From UBA3871 sp002392265 (GTDB taxonomy: Bacteria > Bacillota > Clostridia > Peptostreptococcales > Anaerovoracaceae), in NCBI GenBank assembly GCA_946614255.1, contig CAMOGS010000050.1, positions 1 to 45,779 of the forward strand: 45,779 bases of DNA. The letters run 5' to 3'. Of this stretch, positions 17,789 through 25,425 are shown in pieces. The notes below the pieces were generated by a model. That model saw only the letters and a program-made list of their open reading frames with translations, was not told where the DNA came from and searched no databases. How positions within the stretch are numbered: the first letter of the stretch is position 1; each line of letters begins with the position of its first letter. Made by a program: the position numbers and the translations under genes.

Positions 17789-18949
17789 CTACTTTCCTCC
17801 CATGGCCCTGCCTGCTGCCATGCCTGTTTCCCATGCGTGTTGCAGATTAAATCCGCCGCACGGGCCGTCATAATCGAGCACTTCGCCCGAAAGATAAAGT
17901 CCCGGTGATACCTTTGATTCCATGGTTTCGGGATCAACCTCTGCTCCCGGCACGCCGCCGCGAGTCACCTGAGCATTTTTCCATCCGCCCGCACCACAGA
18001 CCTTTAATCTGTAGTCCTTCAGGCACTGCGAAAGCTGCTCTGCGGAATTTGCGTCTGCACGCCTCAATATTCGCTCCGCCACTCTGTCATCTACTATTCC
18101 TGAAAGGATTTCTCCCGCAGTCATTCCTTCGATTTCATATCTTTCGTCTATGCACCTTTCAAGGGTTTTTCTGTCCATGTCGGTTGCGAAATCGAGACTT
18201 ACCTCATAATCTCCGAACTCTTTCCCATCAGCAAGGCTGATGAGGCTGCTCAGGTTAAACACGCAGATTCCCGATATGCCTTTTTCGGTAAACTGAACTT
18301 CACCCTCTTCGCTCCCCAGGAGCACTTCATTTTCACCCTTTGTCAGGTAGAGGCTGACTCTCGCCTTTGCTCTGAGCCCTTTCATGCTGTCGCCGCTTTG
18401 CTCGGTCTCGATGCTTGTCAGTGCCGGTGCCAGTGCTGTCAGACTGTGGCCGAGGCTCCTTGCAAGCCTGCCCGCATCGCCGCTGGTGCCATACTGCGGC
18501 CCTGCCTTGCCGCCTGCTGCTATCAAAAGCCTCTTGCAGGTAAACTCACGCCCGTCAGTCAGGCTTACACTGTAGCCTGAAGCCGTGCCTGAAACAGACT
18601 CTGCTGCTGCGCCGCAAAGAATAGTTATGCCCAGAGCCTTGGCTGTGCGAACCAGTGCCCTGACCACATCGCCGGCCTTTCCCGTATATGGGTACATCCT
18701 GCCGGCTTCCTCTTCGCGAATCAGCAGACCTGTGGATTCAAAAAAGCGCAGAGCCTCGCGATATCCCTTGCACGCCGAGTTTGTGATGTTGCACCTGCCG
18801 TTTCCGGTGGCAAGCAGCTTTTTGCCCGGCTCTTCCTTTTTCTCTAATATAAGAATGCAGGCCTGCGGGTTGGTTCTGGCAGCCGTGATGGCCGCCGCCA
18901 TACCGGAAGCACCTGCACCTATGATTATAATGTCAATTGCCTTCTGCAT
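17789..18949 (-). CDS. HI0933-family FAD flavoprotein (YhiN-like)
   Basis: 386 residues. N-terminal GAGASGMAAAITAAR and LEKKEEPGKKLLATGNGRCNITN are diagnostic of the HI0933/YhiN (BaiN-like) flavoprotein family. The C-terminal SGEVLDYDGPCGGFNLQHAWETGMAAGRA is the conserved FAD-closing segment. Some members reduce steroid-like or other enone substrates, but most have no assigned reaction. Its ATG overlaps the AI-2E exporter gene by 17 bp. It is followed at 3 bp by a second, different FAD protein, so this is a tandem of two poorly characterised flavoproteins. Confidence 0.9.
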   Translation of the reverse strand: MQKAIDIIIIGAGASGMAAAITAARTNPQACILILEKKEEPGKKLLATGNGRCNITNSACKGYREALRFFESTGLLIREEEAGRMYPYTGKAGDVVRALVRTAKALGITILCGAAAESVSGTASGYSVSLTDGREFTCKRLLIAAGGKAGPQYGTSGDAGRLARSLGHSLTALAPALTSIETEQSGDSMKGLRAKARVSLYLTKGENEVLLGSEEGEVQFTEKGISGICVFNLSSLISLADGKEFGDYEVSLDFATDMDRKTLERCIDERYEIEGMTAGEILSGIVDDRVAERILRRADANSAEQLSQCLKDYRLKVCGAGGWKNAQVTRGGVPGAEVDPETMESKVSPGLYLSGEVLDYDGPCGGFNLQHAWETGMAAGRAMGGK

Positions 18950-20003
18950 TATTTACATTTCCTTTTTTGTGTTTGTGCTCTTCCTCCTGCTTTTCATAAT
19001 CCACTTCGAGCAGATTCATCAGGAAGAGGAAAAGAGGCACGCCTATCAAAAGCCCCCAAACACCGAGATAGTGCTGTCCTACGAGGAGTATAATCAGAGT
19101 AAAGCTGACAGGAAGCTTTGTCTTGTTTGACATCAGCTTTGGATTCAGCACATACGCCTCTATCGCATGCAGCACGCAAATCATAATCAAAACCTCCACA
19201 AGCTTCATTATGCCGCCTATGGAAATAGCCATAATTGAAAGAGGAATCATGCTGACAATAACTCCCGCAACAGGTACCAGACCCAGGCAGAAAATCATGA
19301 TTCCGAGCGCCGGTATCCCCGGAAATCCCATGATTGCCAGAGCAATCATTGAAATCAAGCTGTTTACCAGTGCAATTGTAATCTGCACCTTCATTACCTT
19401 TCCGAATGTGGCGCAGAAATTCTTTCCAAAGTTTGAAAGGTATTCATACACGTAATTGCCGCGGCTGTTGGACATGGACACTCCGAATCTCACTATGCGT
19501 TTCCTCTCGCTGAGGATGATGAATGCGAGAATCAGGGCGATAAAGAGGTTGATCAGAAACTCCATTGTAACCGTGCTGATTTCGGCAATCTGGCTGCTAA
19601 TCCATGTTCCTATGCTGCGTATTGCCGATCCAAGGTCAATATACTCAAGAAACTCGCGCAGATGCGGGTCGAGATCGGCATAAAATGCTGTGATATTGAC
19701 GGTTGTGAATATTGAAGAAAGGGATCTGAACCATCCGATTACAACAGGCATTCCCTCGCTGACAAACATCACAATCAGGAATATAAACAGCACGTACGAA
19801 ACGGTTAATATCACGCCCTCGGGCATATTAATCGGCATTACCTTGTCACAGTGTTTCTTTGTAACCCTGACAATGTGATAGAAAAGAAAAGCGATGAGGA
19901 AAGTAAGCAACACCAAATCGAGCATATACCAAACAGTCAGTAATATGCCCGCGATGATTACATATGAAATTATCCTCGTCTTTTTGTCGTTACTCTCTAT
20001 CAT
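18933..20003 (-). CDS. AI-2E/PerM-family membrane transporter
   Basis: 356 residues with about 8 transmembrane helices in the PerM/UPF0118 pattern: paired helices at the N terminus (SYVIIAGILLTVWYMLDLVL), a long amphipathic loop with 'DPHLREFLEYIDLG', then GIPALGIMIFCLGLVPVAGVI and VLNPKLMSNKTKLPVSFTLI, the most conserved block. Members have been linked to AI-2 export, Na+/H+ antiport or peptide export, so the substrate is open. Start: ATG at 20003 has AGAGG six bases upstream; an earlier ATG at 20033 would add ten residues and a 44-bp overlap. Confidence 0.88.
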   Translation of the reverse strand: MIESNDKKTRIISYVIIAGILLTVWYMLDLVLLTFLIAFLFYHIVRVTKKHCDKVMPINMPEGVILTVSYVLFIFLIVMFVSEGMPVVIGWFRSLSSIFTTVNITAFYADLDPHLREFLEYIDLGSAIRSIGTWISSQIAEISTVTMEFLINLFIALILAFIILSERKRIVRFGVSMSNSRGNYVYEYLSNFGKNFCATFGKVMKVQITIALVNSLISMIALAIMGFPGIPALGIMIFCLGLVPVAGVIVSMIPLSIMAISIGGIMKLVEVLIMICVLHAIEAYVLNPKLMSNKTKLPVSFTLIILLVGQHYLGVWGLLIGVPLFLFLMNLLEVDYEKQEEEHKHKKGNVNNAEGN

Positions 20004-20739
20004 CCTCTGCCTCTTCTTCGTCGAAGATTTCACTTATATCCTCGGCAATGCTCTCTACCGTGTCTTCGGCTGCGAGCTCTGCCGCATCGTCAATTTTTGC
20101 GCTCACATCCGAGAACGAGAAATCCGGAAGTGTCGAATCCGGCTTTACAATTCCCTTTGCGGTAAATGTAAAGTCCTGATTTGACGCATCGTCTTTTGAA
20201 GCCTCGTGATCGTGAGGAAAAATCTTGTACTTGCCCGGCATATTGACTGCCAGTGCGATAGTATTTGCTCCCTGAATCAGCATAATAATCGTTACGATCA
20301 TAATGTTTGAAAGCGCAAGAAGCACCATATTAAAGAATCCGTATACACCGAAGAGCAGTGTAACCGCACCGAGAATCAGCGGAATCAGCCACCCTTCTTC
20401 TTTGCTCCACATCATATGCGACGAAGCGACCGTTCTGTGAAGGCCCGAATAAAAGCACCACATGCTGAAAAAGATTGTAATCATCGCATCAACATTCAGC
20501 ATGTTACAAAGAACGATTGCCCCGAGTATTCCCACAGCTATTGCATCCGTCAGTATCCAGCTGGATTTGAGAAACTCGTTTCTCGCACCGATATAGGCGC
20601 AAACCCCGCCAAATGCCTGGATAACCATTGCCACACCTATGACAAACGCAAGTGACAAAAATGTGTTTCCTACATGGAAAAAGCACCAAATGGATGTGAG
20701 TATCATGAGTACTCCGCTGCAAGCTGTAATAATTCGCAT
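19990..20739 (-). CDS. HdeD/DUF308-like membrane protein with acidic tail
   Basis: 249 residues. Residues about 5-165 form six short transmembrane helices in three pairs, resembling DUF308/HdeD proteins (LSLAFVIGVAMVIQAFGGVCAYIGARN, WLIPLILGAVTLLFGVYGFF). Residues 180-249 are cytosolic, disordered and strongly acidic (EAAELAAEDTVES-type, ending EEEAEDDRE). HdeD proteins are linked to acid resistance in enterobacteria; no role is established in Clostridia. First gene of the long minus-strand run, with TAGAGGTG before the ATG and a strong promoter upstream. Confidence 0.75.
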   Translation of the reverse strand: MRIITACSGVLMILTSIWCFFHVGNTFLSLAFVIGVAMVIQAFGGVCAYIGARNEFLKSSWILTDAIAVGILGAIVLCNMLNVDAMITIFFSMWCFYSGLHRTVASSHMMWSKEEGWLIPLILGAVTLLFGVYGFFNMVLLALSNIMIVTIIMLIQGANTIALAVNMPGKYKIFPHDHEASKDDASNQDFTFTAKGIVKPDSTLPDFSFSDVSAKIDDAAELAAEDTVESIAEDISEIFDEEEAEDDRE

Positions 20740-20786
20740 TTATTTCACCTCTAAAGTCTGTTTCTGGTATGCATACATACACAATT

Positions 20787-20815
20787 ATTATACTACATCA
20801 GGGCCCCTTTGCCAA
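20787..20815 (-). promoter_or_regulatory. Strong sigma-A promoter of the ten-gene minus-strand run
   Basis: TTGGCA (20810-20815), a 17-bp spacer and a perfect TATAAT (20787-20792), 48 bp before the DUF308 start codon. It follows directly after the whiA terminator, so it is the natural start of the transcript reaching towards feoB. Confidence 0.85.
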
Positions 20816-20816
20816 T

Positions 20817-20857
20817 AAAAAAGCGATGGCCGAAACCCTGCGGATAACGGCTATCGC
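20817..20857 (-). terminator. Intrinsic terminator after whiA
   Basis: On the minus strand GCGATAGCCG (20848-20857) pairs with CGGCCATCGC (20823-20832) with one mismatch, a 15-base loop, then TTTTTT at 20817-20822. It begins 19 bp after the whiA stop. Confidence 0.85.
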
Positions 20858-20875
20858 AATATTTTTTATGTTTTT

Positions 20876-21823
20876 TTAATATTTTGAGGCGAGCTCCAAA
20901 AGCTTTTGCAGGCGATGATTCAGCCCGGACTTTTTCATGGGCGGATCCATCATGTCAGCGAGCTCCTGCAGCGTAGCATCCGGATGGTCGAGTCTGTTCT
21001 GAGCAACCTCGCGCAGCTTTTCCGGCAGGCCCTTCATCCCGATTTCATCGGTGAGCCTTTTTATCGCTTCAATCTGTTTCTGCGCCGCATTCAGGGTTTT
21101 ATCCATGTTTGCGTTGTCGCAGTTTGAGATTCGATTTGCACGATTTCTCGCATCCTTCATCATGCGCACGCCTTCAAGCTCAAAGAACTGATTGTGCGCA
21201 CCCATTATGTTCAGCATATCGCCCACCTGTGCGGATTCCTGAACATAAACGATGTAATTCTTGCCTCTGCTTGCGATTTTCGGTTTCAAATCGACAAATG
21301 TATTGATGAGCTTTCTGATATCCGCTGCGAGCACACGGCTGCTACATATAAACTCGAGCTGATACGACTTCTGAGGGTCCGAAATCGTGCCCGAACCGAG
21401 GAAAAGACCCCGCAGATATGCCTTGCGGCAGCATTTCGACTTTGTCAGGGTATCATAGATACCGTCGCTGAAATAGTTCATTCCGCCCCGGACAAGCAGC
21501 ATTCCGGTCTCTCTGAGTATCGGCTCCGCCAGCTGGTCCGCACGGTCATCCATTGTCAAAACGTAGATTTTCCCGCGCTTTGGTCCCGCGGCTTCGCCTA
21601 CCTCGATATTTGCGTCCACGTCGTAGTACTCTTTTATTAACTTTTTATAGTGACGCAAGGTGGCAGGGTTTTCGGTGATGAGCATCAGCTTCATCTTTCC
21701 GCCGCCAACCGGGCTGATTGTGCCGCACATCCTGATAAAACCGGCTATTTCCGCCAGCATACAGCATTTCTTTTCCGGCATCACATGCGCGAGCTCGTTT
21801 TTTACATCAAGTGAAAAACTCAT
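20876..21823 (-). CDS. whiA: DNA-binding protein WhiA
   Basis: 315 residues. N-terminal SFSLDVKNELAHV and AEIAGFIRMCGTI are the characteristic start. The middle has the degenerate LAGLIDADG-homing-endonuclease-like fold (AYLRGLFLGSGTISDPQKSYQLEF). The C terminus is a helix-turn-helix (LRDHPDATLQELADMM-like: LDHPDATLQELADMMDPPMKKSGLNHRLQKL). WhiA controls sporulation division in Streptomyces and links chromosome segregation, division and envelope metabolism in Bacillus. It is usually preceded by rapZ and yvcK; here kce lies between. A terminator follows. Confidence 0.96.
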   Translation of the reverse strand: MSFSLDVKNELAHVMPEKKCCMLAEIAGFIRMCGTISPVGGGKMKLMLITENPATLRHYKKLIKEYYDVDANIEVGEAAGPKRGKIYVLTMDDRADQLAEPILRETGMLLVRGGMNYFSDGIYDTLTKSKCCRKAYLRGLFLGSGTISDPQKSYQLEFICSSRVLAADIRKLINTFVDLKPKIASRGKNYIVYVQESAQVGDMLNIMGAHNQFFELEGVRMMKDARNRANRISNCDNANMDKTLNAAQKQIEAIKRLTDEIGMKGLPEKLREVAQNRLDHPDATLQELADMMDPPMKKSGLNHRLQKLLELASKY

Positions 21824-21844
21824 CTGTTAAATTATTGTAATTTC

Positions 21845-22672
21845 TTACTTTAAAGGCTTCAGGCCGAGAATTTCTCTTGCTTCTGCAGGAGTTGCGATTT
21901 CTCTGTTCATCAGCTTTGCAATCTGAACTACTCTCTCTACCATTTCGCCGTTTGACTTTGCCAGAACGCCCTTGCTCATGTATACGTTGTCTTCAAAACC
22001 TACACGAACGTGTCCGCCGAGTGCGATTGTAGTTGCTACGATATCCCAGCAGTTCTTGCCGATACCTGTTGCAGTCCATGTTGAGCCTGCAGGAACGCTT
22101 GTTGCCATGAATACGAGGTCTCTCGGAGTTGCAGTCATCTGTACGCCGAGAACGAAGTCAAAGTGGATCGGATAATCGATATGGCCCTTCTTTGCTGCCT
22201 TTAATGCGAGGTCAATCATACCCTTGTCGAATACTTCACATTCAGGCTTGATGCCTCTTTCCTTCATGATATCGCCAAAGTTGTTGATTGTGTTGTCTGT
22301 ATTGATAAAAATCTCGTCTCCGCCGAAATTGCATGTTCCGCAGTCGAGAGTAGCCATTTCAGGTGTCGGAGTGATTTCTGTTGACTGAAGTCTTTCAAGG
22401 TCTGTCATACCTACCGCACCGCCTGTGCTAGGCTGAATAATAACATCCGGGCACTCTTTGCGGATAGCATCAACTACTTCCTGGAATCTGCCCTTGTCCT
22501 GTGTAGGTGTACCGTCGTCCCATCTTACGTGAAGGTGGATGAGTGCTGCGCCTGCTTCATAAGCGGACTTTGCTTCTCTTACCATTTCTTCTACAGTGTA
22601 AGGAACTGCAGGATTGTTCTCTTTAGTTACTTCGGCTCCGCAAATACATGCGCTGATAATCAGTTTTTCCAT
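21845..22672 (-). CDS. kce: 3-keto-5-aminohexanoate cleavage enzyme (BKACE family)
   Basis: 275 residues. Kce/BKACE enzymes are Zn-dependent TIM barrels that condense a beta-keto acid with acetyl-CoA; Kce itself acts in lysine fermentation, giving acetoacetate and 3-aminobutyryl-CoA. Metal ligands are visible in ALIHLHVRWDDG (the two His) and in GGHVRVGFEDN (the Glu). IQPSTGG and the C-terminal EIATPAEAREILGL also fit. Start: AAGGAG is six bases before the ATG at 22672; in-frame ATGs at 22675 and 22690 are less well placed. No other lysine-fermentation gene is in the window, so another beta-keto acid could be the substrate. It has its own promoter and a palindrome upstream. Confidence 0.88.
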   Translation of the reverse strand: MEKLIISACICGAEVTKENNPAVPYTVEEMVREAKSAYEAGAALIHLHVRWDDGTPTQDKGRFQEVVDAIRKECPDVIIQPSTGGAVGMTDLERLQSTEITPTPEMATLDCGTCNFGGDEIFINTDNTINNFGDIMKERGIKPECEVFDKGMIDLALKAAKKGHIDYPIHFDFVLGVQMTATPRDLVFMATSVPAGSTWTATGIGKNCWDIVATTIALGGHVRVGFEDNVYMSKGVLAKSNGEMVERVVQIAKLMNREIATPAEAREILGLKPLK

Positions 22673-22710
22673 CATTATCTCCTTTTTCATAAATCATTAG
22701 TTGCTTGATA

Positions 22711-22726
22711 TTAGCTTGTCAGCTAA
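22711..22726. promoter_or_regulatory. Perfect inverted repeat at the kce transcription start (possible operator)
   Basis: TTAGCT-TGTC-AGCTAA is a 6-bp perfect inverted repeat with a 4-base centre, placed just downstream of the kce -10 box and so overlapping the expected start of transcription. This is the classic position for a repressor operator, but it could also form a small 5' mRNA hairpin. Confidence 0.5.
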
Positions 22727-22731
22727 ATTCA

Positions 22732-22761
22732 AGTATATCATAGCAGGAAAGGATGTGTCAA
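22732..22761 (-). promoter_or_regulatory. Sigma-A promoter of kce (and whiA)
   Basis: Consensus TTGACA (22756-22761), 18-bp spacer and TATACT (22732-22737) preceded by TGA (extended -10). It lies in the 99-bp gap between rapZ and kce. Confidence 0.8.
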
Positions 22762-22771
22762 ACAAACATCG

Positions 22772-23629
22772 CTATTCAAGTTCCCTGTGCGTGAGTGTCA
22801 CATGCATGCCCTCCCTGTTGAATCTCTCCGCAAATACGTTTGCTAGGCTTACGGATCTGTGCTGGCCGCCCGTGCAGCCGAATGCTATGTTCAGATGATA
22901 CTTTCCCTCGCGTATATAGCATGGGATCATGTCTGTTATCATTTTATCCAGAGTTTCGATAAATTCCTTTGTCTCAGGGAATTTCAGCACATAATTCTGC
23001 ACCTTTTTGTTGTTTCCCGTCAGCTTTTTCATGCTGGCAACATAGAAAGGATTCGGTATAAAGCGCACATCGAAAATAAAATCCGCTTCCTGCGGGATTC
23101 CGCGCTTGAATCCGAACGAGGTAATATTTATTACAAAGTTGTCCACGGTGGCTCCGCCTGCAATGAAATTGCGGATTTCCTGCTTCAGCCTGCTCGACTT
23201 CATGCCGGATGTATCTATAATAATATCCGCCAGCTTTCTTACAGGCTCCATCATCGCCTTTTCTTTTTCGATGCCCTTTAACGGGCTGCCCGAATCCGAA
23301 AGAGGATGACTGCGTCTGGTTTCGTTATATCTGCGAACCAGAACCTCGTTGCTAGCTTCGAGGAAAATCAGCTTTGAATCGGATCCCGCACGCTTAAGTC
23401 CCGCTATAATGTCGTCAGCATTTGCGAAGAACGCACCGGCGCGCACATCTATTACCAGCGCCACCTTTTCAATCTCACCCTGCATCGAACCTGCATCGAG
23501 CAGCTCCATGAAATTGCCGATGAGCGCAGGCGGCATATTGTCTATGCAGTAATATCCCATATCCTCCAGGCAGTTGATTGCCTGGGTTTTGCCTGCTCCG
23601 GACAGTCCGGTTACGATAACAACTTTCAT
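22772..23629 (-). CDS. rapZ: RNase adapter / nucleotide-binding protein RapZ (YvcJ)
   Basis: 285 residues. P-loop GLSGAGKTQ (residues 8-16), then CIDNMPPALI, LFLEASNEVLVRRYNETRRSHPL and the C-terminal DVRFIPNPFYV and NIAFGCTGGQHRSV segments define the family. In Enterobacteria RapZ directs RNase E to GlmZ and senses glucosamine-6-phosphate; in Bacillota YvcJ binds and hydrolyses ATP/GTP and affects competence, and the substrate RNA is unknown. It follows the PHP gene at 27 bp in the cell-envelope run murB-PHP-rapZ. Confidence 0.95.
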   Translation of the reverse strand: MKVVIVTGLSGAGKTQAINCLEDMGYYCIDNMPPALIGNFMELLDAGSMQGEIEKVALVIDVRAGAFFANADDIIAGLKRAGSDSKLIFLEASNEVLVRRYNETRRSHPLSDSGSPLKGIEKEKAMMEPVRKLADIIIDTSGMKSSRLKQEIRNFIAGGATVDNFVINITSFGFKRGIPQEADFIFDVRFIPNPFYVASMKKLTGNNKKVQNYVLKFPETKEFIETLDKMITDMIPCYIREGKYHLNIAFGCTGGQHRSVSLANVFAERFNREGMHVTLTHRELE

Positions 23630-23656
23630 CGTTCTTCCTTTCTTTTCAAATCACAG

Positions 23657-24430
23657 CTACTTAAATTTTTTGATGTTTACTATCCTTTCGGGATCTATTC
23701 CCGCCTTGAAAGCTCTCTTTATTGCAACCGCCGCGTCTCCGACTCTGCCGGGTACGTGCGCATCGCTGGAAATAACAAACTTTACATCATATTTCTTGCA
23801 GATTAAAAGCTCATCTTCAGTTAAATGACTGTGCCATGTGCTGATTTCCATCAGTGTGTCCGTTTCCTCACACGCCTTTGCCAGAGCGTGCATATCAAAA
23901 GGTCCCTTGTCGCCGGGATGGGTCAGTATCTTTATATTGTTTTCGTACAGCGCGGCCACAGTCATCTCCGTATTTGCCAAAAGCAGCTCCTTGCCCCAGA
24001 GATTTCCCGGAAGCGACCAGTTCATGAAATTCTTCATGCAGTTTCCGTTTCTGATGCCGTAATGATATCCCGCATGCACATAATCGTAGTCGGCAAACTC
24101 CTTTGGTGCTATATCCAGGTGATTGCCCACCGCTGTGACATTCGCCTCAACACCGAGCCTGATTCGGATTTCCGGATGAAGCGCCTGAAGCCTGTCGATT
24201 TCCGCACGCATTTCGGGAATCAGAGCTTTATCTATACCGTAGGTCAGATGCCCCGGACCGTGATCGGTAATCGCAATTTCCTCGAGCCCGAGCGCCAGAG
24301 CCGCATTCACGTTTTCCTCTATCGTGCCTTTCCCGTGGCTGTAGGTTGTGTGCGTGTGAATATCCCATATCATGCGATATCCTTCATACTCATAACCGCT
24401 GAACTTTATTTTCGTATTTTTCGTAATCAT
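23657..24430 (-). CDS. PHP-domain phosphoesterase
   Basis: 257 residues. N-terminal DIHTHTTYSHGKGT, then ITDHGPGHL, GVEANV, and C-terminal LTHPGDK and VISSDAHVPGRVGD carry the His/Asp/Glu metal ligands of the PHP fold (trinuclear metal site; histidinol-phosphatase and YcdX relatives). Substrate unknown. The first ATG overlaps the murB stop as TAATG with GGAG five bases upstream; a second ATG at 24373 (MIWDIHTHT) also has AAGGA before it and would remove a 19-residue leader, so the start is not certain. It lies between murB and rapZ, as in many Bacillota. Confidence 0.85.
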   Translation of the reverse strand: MITKNTKIKFSGYEYEGYRMIWDIHTHTTYSHGKGTIEENVNAALALGLEEIAITDHGPGHLTYGIDKALIPEMRAEIDRLQALHPEIRIRLGVEANVTAVGNHLDIAPKEFADYDYVHAGYHYGIRNGNCMKNFMNWSLPGNLWGKELLLANTEMTVAALYENNIKILTHPGDKGPFDMHALAKACEETDTLMEISTWHSHLTEDELLICKKYDVKFVISSDAHVPGRVGDAAVAIKRAFKAGIDPERIVNIKKFK

Positions 24431-25425
24431 TATTTCTCCCGTCCGATGATTCTCACTTCGGGCAGAAGCCTTATTCCGGTCTTTGCCTCTACCGTATTCT
24501 GTACGAGGCGCATCAGCGCTTCTATGTCTCTGCCCGTAGCACCGCCTTCATTGACTATGAAGCCCGCATGCAGAGGCGAAACTCTGGCTCCGCCCACCGA
24601 CAAACCCTTTAACCCTGCTTCTTCAATCAATGCCCCGGCAAAATGCCCTTCCGGCCTTTTGAAAAAGCTCCCCGCACTCGGCAGGTTCACAGGCTGCTTT
24701 TCGTTGCGCTTCCTCCGAAGCTCCTTCATCGTATTTTCTATCTCTTCCCTGCTACCTTTTTTGAGCATAAACTTTGCCTTTACCACAATGTCTCCGCTTT
24801 TTTCAAGCGCACTGGTGCGGTATCCGAGCTCCAGCTCATTAGCAGGTACCAGTCTTTCAACGCTGCCGTCCTTTGAAATGGTGATAACCTCCGTCAGCAC
24901 ATCCTTCATTTCACCGCCGTAAGCACCTGCATTCATAAAGCAAGCACCGCCTACGCTGCCGGGTATTCCGCTTGCAAATTCAAAGCCTGTAAGCTCCGCA
25001 TTTGCCGCTGCTACTGCCACCGTACGAAGCAGAGCAGCGCCTCCAGCCGTGAGGCTTCCGTCCGGCTCCGCATTTGCGTAGTCAAAGCCGTCTCCGAGGC
25101 GTACCAAAACGCCCTCATAGCCGCCGTCTCTGACTAAAATGTTGCTGCCGTTTCCGATAACCATGTATGGGATTTCTTCGGCAGGGCTTTCGCAGCTCGA
25201 GCATCCGCCGCAGCCCGAGCATCCGCCGCAGGTATTGCAGTCCGCAGATGCTCTGCCGAGCATGTAGAGCGTATACCGCAGCTCCTCGAGCGTTTCCGGT
25301 ATAACCAAAAGATTTGCCCGTCCGCCCGCTCTAAAGGAGGTATAATCCCTCATATCCGCATTTTCTATAACTGCATCCTCACCGAGCTGATCTTTGAGCA
25401 GCATTTTTAACTTATCGTAATTCAC
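24430..25425 (-). CDS. murB: UDP-N-acetylenolpyruvoylglucosamine reductase MurB with Cys-repeat insert
   Basis: 331 residues. MurB reduces UDP-GlcNAc-enolpyruvate to UDP-MurNAc with FAD and NADPH in peptidoglycan synthesis. TSFRAGGRANLL, IGNGSNILVRDGGY, GFEFASGIPGSVGGACFMNAGAYGGEM (FAD/pyrophosphate), PSAGSFFKRP (active-site Ser) and the C-terminal LLPEVRIIG with its Glu are all present, matching the Bacillota type II enzymes. Odd: between the first helix pair and IGNGSN lies CNTCGGCSGCGGCSSC (residues 63-78), six cysteines exactly three apart, encoded by an imperfect 18-bp tandem repeat. The start codon is GTG, directly after the Fic-like gene's TAA; the Shine-Dalgarno (GGGAG) is 11 bases away. 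Confidence 0.94.
   Translation of the reverse strand: MNYDKLKMLLKDQLGEDAVIENADMRDYTSFRAGGRANLLVIPETLEELRYTLYMLGRASADCNTCGGCSGCGGCSSCESPAEEIPYMVIGNGSNILVRDGGYEGVLVRLGDGFDYANAEPDGSLTAGGAALLRTVAVAAANAELTGFEFASGIPGSVGGACFMNAGAYGGEMKDVLTEVITISKDGSVERLVPANELELGYRTSALEKSGDIVVKAKFMLKKGSREEIENTMKELRRKRNEKQPVNLPSAGSFFKRPEGHFAGALIEEAGLKGLSVGGARVSPLHAGFIVNEGGATGRDIEALMRLVQNTVEAKTGIRLLPEVRIIGREK
25198..25231 (-). repeat. Tandem 18-bp-period repeat encoding the CXX run in MurB
   Basis: CGAGCATCCGCCGCAG occurs at 25198-25213 and again, identically, at 25216-25231 (plus-strand reading), period 18 bp, i.e. six codons (CSGCGG-type unit). An identical repeat inside a coding region points to replication slippage as the origin of the Cys-every-third-residue stretch. 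Confidence 0.85.

Noticed and set aside
23825..24922. 365-residue plus-strand open frame
   Set aside because: It is antisense to the PHP gene and murB, both well conserved; the translation is compositionally abnormal and has no motif.
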